Source: Mariniphaga sp.
GTDB lineage: Bacteria > Bacteroidota > Bacteroidia > Bacteroidales > Prolixibacteraceae
Reading direction: 5' to 3'
DNA length: 42,132 bases
Assembly (NCBI GenBank): GCA_025355585.1
Contig: JANXZJ010000013.1
Location: 1 to 42,132 of the forward strand
The notes beneath the pieces were generated by a model. The model worked only from the letters and a program-made list of their open reading frames with translations, had not been told where the DNA came from and made no database searches. The position numbers and the translations under genes are program-made. Below, piece by piece: positions 36,271 through 42,132 of the stretch; the first letter of the stretch is position 1, and every line of letters starts with the position of its first letter.

Positions 36271-36289
36271 CCGCGATTTTCAATCGCGG
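36271..36289. repeat. REP-like short palindrome
   Basis: CCGCGATT and AATCGCGG around a 3-base loop form a perfect 8-bp stem without a T-run. The element resembles the repetitive extragenic palindromes spread by REP-associated transposases. Only one copy is seen in this window, so the call rests on form alone. Confidence 0.45.
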
Positions 36290-36336
36290 TCGTACGAAAT
36301 CGATTGAACCAAGTCAATCCGAAAGGCTAGAAACCT

Positions 36337-36544
36337 AACTCGGGCAGGTCCCCAACCTACTGGACGGTGAGAAACCTAACTCGGACGGGTCCCCTTTCAA
36401 CTCGGATGGCGAGAAACCCAACTCGGACGGGTCCCCCTTCAACTCGAACGGTAAGAAACTTAACTCGGGCGGGTCCCCCTTCAACTCGGATGGCCAAAAA
36501 CCTAACTCGGACGGGTTCCCAACCAACAGGACGGACAGAAACTT
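36337..36544. repeat. Tandem repeat, five units of about 42 bp
   Basis: Each unit is built of two 21-bp halves that both open with AACTCGGAYGG-type sequence; one half then reads GTCCCCTTTC, the other CGAGAAACC. The first and last units are the most degraded. Since 21 and 42 are multiples of three the repeat keeps open frames on both strands without being demonstrably coding. Confidence 0.92.
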
Positions 36545-36554
36545 AACCCCGGCG

Positions 36555-36681
36555 GTTAAAAACCTTATTTTTCTTAAATTAACCTCAGTAGAACGCGAAT
36601 CCTCCTTGATTTCAACCTTATTAATTCGCTCGTAAATCAATAAGGTTGAATACTGTGGGGGACTAGCCGGGCTATTAAGGT
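36555..36681. repeat. Dispersed repeat, copy A (127 bp)
   Basis: Aligns along its length with 40448-40572 at roughly 85 percent identity by eye. Both start GTTAAAAACCTTATTT and end GGGCTATTAAGGT. Inside is a 9-bp inverted repeat (AACCTTATT / AATAAGGTT) with a 16-base loop. Copy A directly follows the tandem repeat. Confidence 0.85.
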
Positions 36682-36926
36682 ACCTAAAAAAACACAAAAT
36701 TGATTCGAATTTGCTGCAAGGTTAGTTGGTAATTAGTTGGTTGGGAACTATTCGTAAAATAGTTCCCAACTTTTCATGCAATTAAGTAATGGTAAAGTTG
36801 TTCTTAACACTTATAGATAAAGCAATAATAATTTTATCACAAATTATTGTCTCTGATAATCTTCAATCTCAATTTTGAGGATATGGATACAGACAACATT
36901 TGATCTTTAATAAAAGAAAAGCAAGC

Positions 36927-38264
36927 ATGAATAATTTCTTGAATAGCAGATGGTTTAAGTTTAGCCTTGTTGGCGGCATTTACCTGTTTTGGGTGATTTG
37001 GTTAAATAACTACTGGTGGTTGATCGGACTCGTAGTGATATGCGATATTTACGTAACTGAGAAAGTTCATTGGTCTTTCTGGAAGAAGAAAAACCCGGTC
37101 GATGGTAAACAAACGAAGGTCGTAGAGTGGGTTGATGCCATTATCTTCGCCGTTATTGCTGCCACTTTTATCAAGATGTTCTTTATTGAGGCTTATACAA
37201 TCCCCACCTCTTCGATGGAAAAATCGATGATGGTAGGTGATTACCTGTTTGTCAGTAAAACAGCTTACGGACCAAAAATGCCGAATACACCTGTTTCGTT
37301 TCCATTTGTCCATCATACAATGCCATTGTCAGCAACAATGAAATCATTCTCGACAATCATCAGTAACCCTTACCGAAGGATAGCAGGATTTGGAAAAGTC
37401 AAAAATGATGATGTCGTCGTATTCAATTTTCCTGAAGGAGATACAGTTTCTGTGAATCTTCAGCAAACAAGCAGTTACTACGAATTAGTTCGTTTGTATG
37501 GCCGGGATAAGGTTTGGAGCGATAAAAGAACCTTTGGAGATATTATTTACCGACCGGTTGATAAAAGGGAAAACTATATTAAACGGTGTATTGCCATTCC
37601 GGGCGATTCCCTTCAGATTGTTAATGGAAAGGTTTATGTAAATGGGAAATCCCAGAAGGAAATACCGGGGATTCAGAATAAATACCTGATAAATACCAAT
37701 GGTACAGCTATCAATAATACAACCTTAGAAAAACTTGATGTTACACGTTCCGAAATTGAAGAATCCGACGGACGTTACGTTATACCGCTTACCGCTGAAC
37801 AGTTCAAAAAAATGGACGCCTTGAAATTTATTCAGTCAAAAGAGAGATCATTGTTTCCAACTGATTATAACGATCCGGCCCTCTTCCCCCACGATCCGAA
37901 ATTCCCGTGGAATCTGGACAATTTCGGTCCGATCTGGATTCCCAAAAAAGGGGTGACGATTAACCTGTCAGTCGAAAATCTACCACTCTACAAAAGGATA
38001 ATTGATATCTATGAAGAGAATGATCTGCAAGTTAAAGACGGTACTATCTTTATTAATGGGACTCCTGCTTCAACCTACACATTTAAAATGGATTATTTCT
38101 GGATGATGGGAGATAACCGGTATAACTCGGCGGACTCGAGGTATTGGGGATTTGTTCCCGAAGATCATGTTGTCGGAAAGGCATCTTTTGTGTGGCTTTC
38201 ATTGGATAAAAACAAAAGTTTCCTTTCCAAAATCAGGTGGAACCGGTTTTTCATGGGTATATAA
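36927..38264 (+). CDS. lepB: Signal peptidase I
   Basis: Encodes 445 residues from the ATG at 36927 (MNNFLNSRWFKFSLVGGIYL); a TTG nine codons upstream is in frame but less likely. Membrane helices lie at about 11-40 and 68-86. The catalytic serine is S96 in YTIPTSSMEKSMMVGDYL and the general-base lysine is K219 in ENYIKRCIAIPGD. The conserved MGDNRYNSADSRYWGFVP closes the active-site region. The enlarged middle section is usual for Bacteroidota. It cleaves signal peptides of exported proteins, including the many in this window. It stands alone here, without the dapB partner often seen. Confidence 0.96.
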   Translation: MNNFLNSRWFKFSLVGGIYLFWVIWLNNYWWLIGLVVICDIYVTEKVHWSFWKKKNPVDGKQTKVVEWVDAIIFAVIAATFIKMFFIEAYTIPTSSMEKSMMVGDYLFVSKTAYGPKMPNTPVSFPFVHHTMPLSATMKSFSTIISNPYRRIAGFGKVKNDDVVVFNFPEGDTVSVNLQQTSSYYELVRLYGRDKVWSDKRTFGDIIYRPVDKRENYIKRCIAIPGDSLQIVNGKVYVNGKSQKEIPGIQNKYLINTNGTAINNTTLEKLDVTRSEIEESDGRYVIPLTAEQFKKMDALKFIQSKERSLFPTDYNDPALFPHDPKFPWNLDNFGPIWIPKKGVTINLSVENLPLYKRIIDIYEENDLQVKDGTIFINGTPASTYTFKMDYFWMMGDNRYNSADSRYWGFVPEDHVVGKASFVWLSLDKNKSFLSKIRWNRFFMGI

Positions 38265-38688
38265 TTTGTTTTTAAAGATCAGATGGAATAGCCAAGAGAA
38301 ATATTCATTTCGGTTTGTGTCTTTTTAGTCATGGTTATTTCAGATAATGTTAAATCTCATATTTTCTGAAACATTTACCATCTAATACGTTATATATCTA
38401 AAATGTATGTTTACTTTCGCAACAGAGATGAGAACGAAACAAAAACAAGTTGAGTAACTTAATTTTGAAATGGAAATATAGACTTCTTTACTTCATGTTA
38501 AACATTTCATCTCTCAACGAATGCAAAGTAATTGATGATCGAATACTACTCGATGAGAATTGAATACTTTGTTTTAATTCATTTGGAATTAATTATTTAG
38601 GATATTGAATAATTAAATTTTGTAAATATATTTTACGAATTATAGTTATTAAAATTCGTATATTTGACTGTAAATATTGATAAAAAAT
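38265..38688. other. AT-rich gap before the accessory operon
   Basis: About 420 bp, strongly AT-rich. A TATATTTG box at 38659-38666 (plus strand) matches the -7 consensus 22 bp before the operon's first ATG. I find no gene in the rest. Confidence 0.45.
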
Positions 38689-39432
38689 ATGGCATCGGAT
38701 TGGCAAGTTTTGAAATCGCCACCTGTAATATTGGCAATCTTTCAATTGAAGTTCTCTCATTGTTCGGATGAGGCATTGGGCAAAATGATTGCTAATGACA
38801 GGAATATTAAATTGATTTATAAAAAAAGGCATATTAGTTATCATGCTGATATTAATTTTCCTGGTACATTGGTCCCGGGAGAATCTTCTTTTAAGGGAAA
38901 TACGAAAGTAGAATCATATACCTACACTACTGAGGATAATTTGAGAAAGCTTAGAATCGAAAAGGACAGCATCGTAGTCGTAAATGAGGGTTCATACCTA
39001 GGCTGGGAAAATTTTAAGTTGGAAGTCATGGATTGTTTAAATCTACTTTCTGAACAATTAAAAGAGTGTTCTGTAAATAGAGTTTCTATTAGGTTTATCA
39101 ATAAATTTACTTTCGATTCATTTGAGGATCCTTTAGATTATTTTTCTCAAATGATTTCTACCGAATCAGTATCTCGTTACCCACTTTTAAAATATTCCTT
39201 CAGGCTAAATGTGGTTATTCCTGATACAGATATTCAAGCAATAATCAATAATGCATCGGAACCAAATAATGAAGGAAAATCTGATTATTATTTAGATATA
39301 GATGTATTAAGCCATACCCTGATTAGTTTTGATTTATCATTAATATCTGACCAGATGGAAAATATAAGAGAAGTTAAGAATAATATTTTTTTCGATACCG
39401 TTAAACAGAAAACACTTGAATTATGCAACTAA
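38689..39432 (+). CDS. TIGR04255-family protein
   Basis: Encodes 247 residues from the ATG at 38689 (MASDWQVLKSPPVILAIFQL); a TTG four codons earlier is less likely. The opening proline-rich strand (KSPPVILAIFQLKF) and the later NRVSIRFINKFTFDSFEDPL and YYLDIDVLSHTL fit the TIGR04255 family, whose function is unknown. No signal peptide or membrane segment. Its stop codon overlaps the next gene's start by 10 bp, which points to translational coupling. Base composition is lower in GC than the metabolic genes to the left, suggesting an acquired segment. Confidence 0.8.
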   Translation: MASDWQVLKSPPVILAIFQLKFSHCSDEALGKMIANDRNIKLIYKKRHISYHADINFPGTLVPGESSFKGNTKVESYTYTTEDNLRKLRIEKDSIVVVNEGSYLGWENFKLEVMDCLNLLSEQLKECSVNRVSIRFINKFTFDSFEDPLDYFSQMISTESVSRYPLLKYSFRLNVVIPDTDIQAIINNASEPNNEGKSDYYLDIDVLSHTLISFDLSLISDQMENIREVKNNIFFDTVKQKTLELCN

Positions 39433-39875
39433 ATAATTTAAACAAAAGGAAGCTTTTCCCGCTTACACTTACTTGTGGACTAGTTGCTTCAACTTTTGCA
39501 TTTTCATATGGTTCTTTAGGTAAAAATGATATAGACAGTACTATCTCGAATCCTGTAATTGAGAGTTTATCTCAACAATCAAATAATTATTTCTATTCTA
39601 GGCTATCAATGAAATCTCAATTTGAAAAGAGAGTAATCGCATGGAAAAGAAATACAATGTTTATGTCTTTTGCTGAACAAATTGTAAACGAACACAATTT
39701 TAAAGAAATTGTCACAATGGGTGAGGATGTTGTCCCGTTGATAATTGAGGAAATTAAAAAAGAACCTTCACCACTGGTGTGGTCTCTGAATATTATATTT
39801 GGCAAAACTATCTCTAACAATCCAAACACTACTATTGAACAGGCTTGTAAATTATGGACAAAAGCGCTGAGTTGA
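39423..39875 (+). CDS. Small protein with N-terminal hydrophobic segment and helical C-terminal domain
   Basis: Encodes 150 residues. A hydrophobic stretch at about 11-30 (LFPLTLTCGLVASTFAFSYG) may act as signal or anchor. The C-terminal half (FAEQIVNEHNFKEIVTMGED, VVPLIIEEIKKEPSPLVWSL) is of a helical, HEAT-like character that I recall in short hypothetical proteins near similar operons. It overlaps the gene before by 10 bp and the gene after by 22 bp. Function unknown. Confidence 0.7.
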   Translation: MQLNNLNKRKLFPLTLTCGLVASTFAFSYGSLGKNDIDSTISNPVIESLSQQSNNYFYSRLSMKSQFEKRVIAWKRNTMFMSFAEQIVNEHNFKEIVTMGEDVVPLIIEEIKKEPSPLVWSLNIIFGKTISNNPNTTIEQACKLWTKALS

Positions 39876-40333
39876 TTAAAACAATTAAAAACGCATTTCC
39901 CGGACTGTCAAATGATGTCGCTTTTAGAATAACAAGTCCTTTAGACCGTCAATACAATTGCATTGCTTGGGCTTTTGATTTAAGTAAAAACAGGTGGATG
40001 CAATTTGATACCAGACCAAGGTTTGATGGTGTACATTATTGGTGGCCCAATGGCGTAACGGTTGGTCCCAGTGTCTTTGCGTATATTGAAGCATTTAAAA
40101 CAAACGGGTATGAAATATGTGACAGTTGTAATATAGAAAAAGGATACGTAAAAATTGCTTTGTATGTCGAAAAAAGCACACAAAACTGCCTCCATGCAGC
40201 AAGACAAAAAATTGACGGAACTTGGATGAGCAAACTTGGACCAAATCACGATATTGTACATGGAACTCCATATTCACTTGTTGGGAATGCATATGGAGAT
40301 GTGCATTGTTTTATGAAGAAACCTCGTCTGTAA
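39854..40333 (+). CDS. Protein with candidate Cys/His active site (DUF7689-like)
   Basis: Encodes 159 residues with no signal peptide. Conserved-looking positions are RQYNCIAWAFD (Cys36), HYWWPNGV, then CLHAARQKIDGTWMSKLG (His114) and NHDIVHGTPYSLVGNAYGDV (Asp133 and His136). This order of Cys, His and Asp resembles papain-like cysteine peptidase or transglutaminase folds, and the layout agrees with the family I know as DUF7689, but I cannot confirm it. The start overlaps the previous gene by 22 bp. Together the three genes look like one accessory unit. Confidence 0.8.
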   Translation: MDKSAELIKTIKNAFPGLSNDVAFRITSPLDRQYNCIAWAFDLSKNRWMQFDTRPRFDGVHYWWPNGVTVGPSVFAYIEAFKTNGYEICDSCNIEKGYVKIALYVEKSTQNCLHAARQKIDGTWMSKLGPNHDIVHGTPYSLVGNAYGDVHCFMKKPRL

Positions 40334-40447
40334 AATTTACCCGAGTTGATGCGGAATTGCAATCTGCACCATAAAGATATGCGATTTGAAATCCCGGTTT
40401 AAACCAATAAATACAAAATTTCAAATAATAGGAATCTGCATCAGATT

Positions 40448-40572
40448 GTTAAAAACCTTATTTCCCTTAAATCAACCTCAGTAGAAAGCAAATCCCCCTT
40501 GATCTAAACCTTATTAATTTGCCTGTAAATCAATAAGTTTGAATATAGGTGGACTAACAGGGCTATTAAGGT
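40448..40572. repeat. Dispersed repeat, copy B (125 bp)
   Basis: Partner of 36555-36681. The first 90 bases differ at about 11 positions, and the 3' part has a 2-base gap. The internal inverted repeat is kept with one mismatch. No tandem repeat lies next to this copy. Confidence 0.85.
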
Positions 40573-40620
40573 TGGTCAAAATAAAGATGGTTTTATAAGC
40601 GAGAATTAATAACTCTCATT

Positions 40621-40746
40621 TTGAAGAAAAGCAGAAGCAATTTACAGTCTTTTGAGGTTGCACCCCTAATAGAATCAGGCGAAGAAGTAAGCGAATGTGA
40701 AGATTTAAACAAGGCCAGTGAGTTGGGCTTTCCCAAAAGCAGATGA
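40621..40746 (+). CDS. Possible small protein (41 residues, TTG start)
   Basis: The frame LKKSRSNLQSFEVAPLIESG runs on through EVSECEDLNKASELGFPKSR to a TGA. Composition is protein-like, but the start is a TTG with no supporting site. It may be the remains of a longer gene. Confidence 0.2.
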   Translation: MKKSRSNLQSFEVAPLIESGEEVSECEDLNKASELGFPKSR

Positions 40747-41045
40747 GACAATCAGGAAATACTGTCAATAGAAAGTATTTAGAAATCAAACTTATAGGAG
40801 TAGTCAACCGATTACTCCTTTTCTTTTAAAAAGATCAATGAATCAAAAGGACCCAGGTTTAATTCACCAACGGCACCTATTGAATATTCCGAAGGATTTG
40901 AAATCCTCTTTGGCTAACAGGTTGCCCCAGAATTTGTGACTGTGCAGAAACAATTATTCATGAAGGTACGTATTAACACTAGTGAATAGCGTGAGACATA
41001 GAAGAAAACAATTGAATCCTAACTAATTAAGAGAATAGAACAAAA

Positions 41046-41174
41046 ATGAAGAAGATATTTCTGCTGCTAATTATCCTTGTTATTATATTCGGATCCTGTA
41101 TCAGTCAGGATCAACATTCAGGAGCGATGTACAAACCTAAGTGCACAGGTAAATATGTTAGCAGATGCAGGTGA
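41046..41174 (+). CDS. Small lipoprotein (42 residues)
   Basis: The ATG at 41046 opens a frame with a perfect small-lipoprotein signal (MKKIFLLLIILVIIFGSC) and a short polar, cationic mature part (QDQHSGAMYKPKCTGKYVSR) with two more cysteines. Very short lipoproteins of this kind are common in Bacteroidota and easily missed. No neighbour shares an operon with it. Function unknown. Confidence 0.5.
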   Translation: MKKIFLLLIILVIIFGSCISQDQHSGAMYKPKCTGKYVSRCR

Positions 41175-41482
41175 AATTACACATTGTCAGGCAGAACCGG
41201 GACCAATAACGCCACTATTTCTAAATAGTAATTCACAGTTTTAGCCTACAGATTTGGTACCTATAATTCCTATTTCTTCTAAAAAGAATTAATTATCAAA
41301 AGGCGTAATTTCTTAGAGCGTTACCAGCGACAAAAATGAATCTTCTTGAGCCAGTTGGAATGATGCCAGGAAATAGAATCTTAAGTGTTCAGACAATCAG
41401 AATATCAAAAATAAAACCTCGGGTTAATGATCCGGAATTATTAAAGATTCTGTAGATTTACAGAGCTATACTAATTTCAAAA

Positions 41483-41866
41483 ATGCCAGCCATGAGTTTA
41501 AATCAATTTATGAATGAAAACCTGGGGATCATAAAAGATGAAATCATCAAAAACATTCCTCGTCCTGAATTTGATTCTCATGAATTTATCAGGCATTTCG
41601 CAAAGAAATTTGAGATCCGCTATATCGAATTTCTAAGTTTCTATAAACTTGAGCCATTTAGAAACGTTCATGCGCAAATAGGACGGTTTTTAGCTGAGCA
41701 CCAGGAGCAGTTAGAAATAAAAGATTTTGGAACTACCCAAAGTCCAAACATCTTTGGAATTGATTCAACCAATGAAAGGTGGGTTAAAACTGATCCGGGA
41801 AGTTCAGCCCAGATGGAACTTACTTTTAGACGGTTGAGGCTTGGTGGAAAGAAAGTCATACTTTGA
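41483..41866 (+). CDS. Unrecognised small soluble protein
   Basis: Encodes 127 residues; a second ATG three codons on (MSLNQFMNENLGIIKDEI) is an equally likely start. No signal peptide or membrane segment. The N-terminal 60 residues are helical (RPEFDSHEFIRHFAKKFEIR), the rest mixed and ends basic (FRRLRLGGKKVIL). Not recognised; the sequence looks like a genuine conserved protein. It converges with the acyl-CoA synthetase gene. Confidence 0.72.
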   Translation: MPAMSLNQFMNENLGIIKDEIIKNIPRPEFDSHEFIRHFAKKFEIRYIEFLSFYKLEPFRNVHAQIGRFLAEHQEQLEIKDFGTTQSPNIFGIDSTNERWVKTDPGSSAQMELTFRRLRLGGKKVIL

Positions 41867-41954
41867 AACCGGATTTCTTCGTAACAATTTTTATACCTGC
41901 CGGCCATCCAAAAGTTTTGAGTTCCTTTCAGCGTTGTAGTGATTGTTAGTTTTT

Positions 41955-42132
41955 TTAGGTGTACAAATACCGCTTGATATTACGTTTCGGTGTTTTATCA
42001 AATTCCTTATCGACCAGTATAATAGAGCTGAGCTGGGCAAATTTGGGGAGCTCCCTGTTTACTTGTTTGCAGTTTTCTGCCATGATTTCCTTCAAATGCT
42101 TTTCATCGGGTTTATCTTTCTCAATCCTTTCC
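41955..42132 (-). CDS. AMP-dependent acyl-CoA synthetase, C-terminal fragment (cut by window edge)
   Basis: A minus-strand frame open from the right edge ends at a TAA at 41955-41957. The last residues, CKQVNRELPKFAQLSSIILV then DKEFDKTPKRNIKRYLYT, match the C-terminal lid domain ending of long-chain fatty acyl-CoA synthetases of Bacteroidota, where the lysine in KTPKRNIKRY is in the catalytic-lysine region. The N-terminal adenylation domain lies outside the window. It would activate fatty acids with ATP and CoA. Confidence 0.82.
   Translation of the reverse strand, partial: ERIEKDKPDEKHLKEIMAENCKQVNRELPKFAQLSSIILVDKEFDKTPKRNIKRYLYT

Larger units (their letters stand above)
40334..41482. other. 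Gene-poor stretch with a repeat and small ORFs
   Basis: About 1150 bp. It holds copy B of the dispersed repeat, a doubtful small ORF at 40621, and a probable small lipoprotein at 41046. Around 40812-40915 one frame reads like a broken coding segment (RFNSPTAPIEYSEGFEILFG) between stops, which suggests gene decay. No tRNA or transposase is seen. Confidence 0.5.

Noticed and set aside
36337..36544. CRISPR-like array
   Set aside because: The units follow each other with no unique spacers, and no cas gene is nearby.
36555..36681. Insertion sequence end or transposon for the dispersed repeat
   Set aside because: I cannot see convincing terminal inverted repeats, target-site duplication or a transposase, so only a repeat is reported.
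36335..36697. A 120-residue minus-strand frame with repeated SELGFSPSELKGDP units running through the tandem and dispersed repeats
   Set aside because: It exists because the repeat period is a multiple of three; it has no signal, no start support, and the frame contains a stop in the other copy of the dispersed repeat.
40812..40915. Short frame containing RFNSPTAPIEYSEGFEILFG
   Set aside because: It lies between two stop codons without a start; at most it is a decayed fragment.

Overview
The window comes from a member of the Bacteroidota, most likely a Bacteroidia or Marinilabiliales-like marine or sediment lineage. Support comes from a type IX secretion/gliding core operon, promoter -7 boxes of the TAnnTTTG type, no Shine-Dalgarno pattern that I could see at the starts I examined, and a large set of secreted carbohydrate-active enzymes. 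The lineage is inferred from gene content only.

Layout. (1) 1-9368, minus strand: topA, an arginase-fold protein that has lost its metal ligands, then porP, gldK, gldL, gldM and gldN, the last running off the left edge. These last five encode the trans-envelope core and motor of the type IX secretion system (T9SS). (2) 9714-18143: a fucose block with fucU, fucP, a GH29 alpha-L-fucosidase, a GH105 hydrolase and a NIPSNAP protein on the minus strand, a divergent AraC regulator, and a secreted beta-helix protein. (3) 18250-21882, plus strand: a small lipoprotein, a cation diffusion facilitator, two small membrane proteins, a DUF2231 membrane protein and a rubrerythrin made as a lipoprotein. (4) 21997-29708, minus strand: a second glycan block with a PLC-like phosphodiesterase, GH125 mannosidase, ROK sugar kinase, GH106 rhamnosidase, a decayed GH105 fragment and an intact GH105. 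Divergent from it are an SGNH hydrolase and a GH30 enzyme (30067-32330). (5) 32546-33270: an ORF6N-domain gene with an almost perfect 35-bp palindrome inside its coding sequence, followed by three short noncoding palindromic segments that read like alternative versions of that segment. (6) 33557-36184: a lipoprotein, an acyl-CoA thioesterase, a LysE exporter and an unrecognised 247-residue protein. (7) 36194-36681: a terminator, a REP-like palindrome, a 42-bp tandem repeat and a 127-bp dispersed repeat whose second copy lies at 40448-40572. (8) lepB, then an AT-rich accessory stretch with three overlapping genes (a TIGR04255-family protein, a small anchored protein, and a protein with a candidate Cys/His active site). 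(9) The right end holds sparse small ORFs, an unrecognised 127-residue protein and the C-terminus of an acyl-CoA synthetase.

How the parts fit. Blocks 2 and 4 look like glycan-degradation loci that remove terminal fucose, rhamnose, unsaturated uronic acid and mannose. They lack SusC/SusD pairs in the window, and the only dedicated sugar importer seen is FucP. Many products carry signal peptides. The best candidates for something undescribed are the ORF6N palindrome/cassette array, the three-gene overlapping operon at 38689-40333, and the metal-less arginase homologue next to the T9SS genes.
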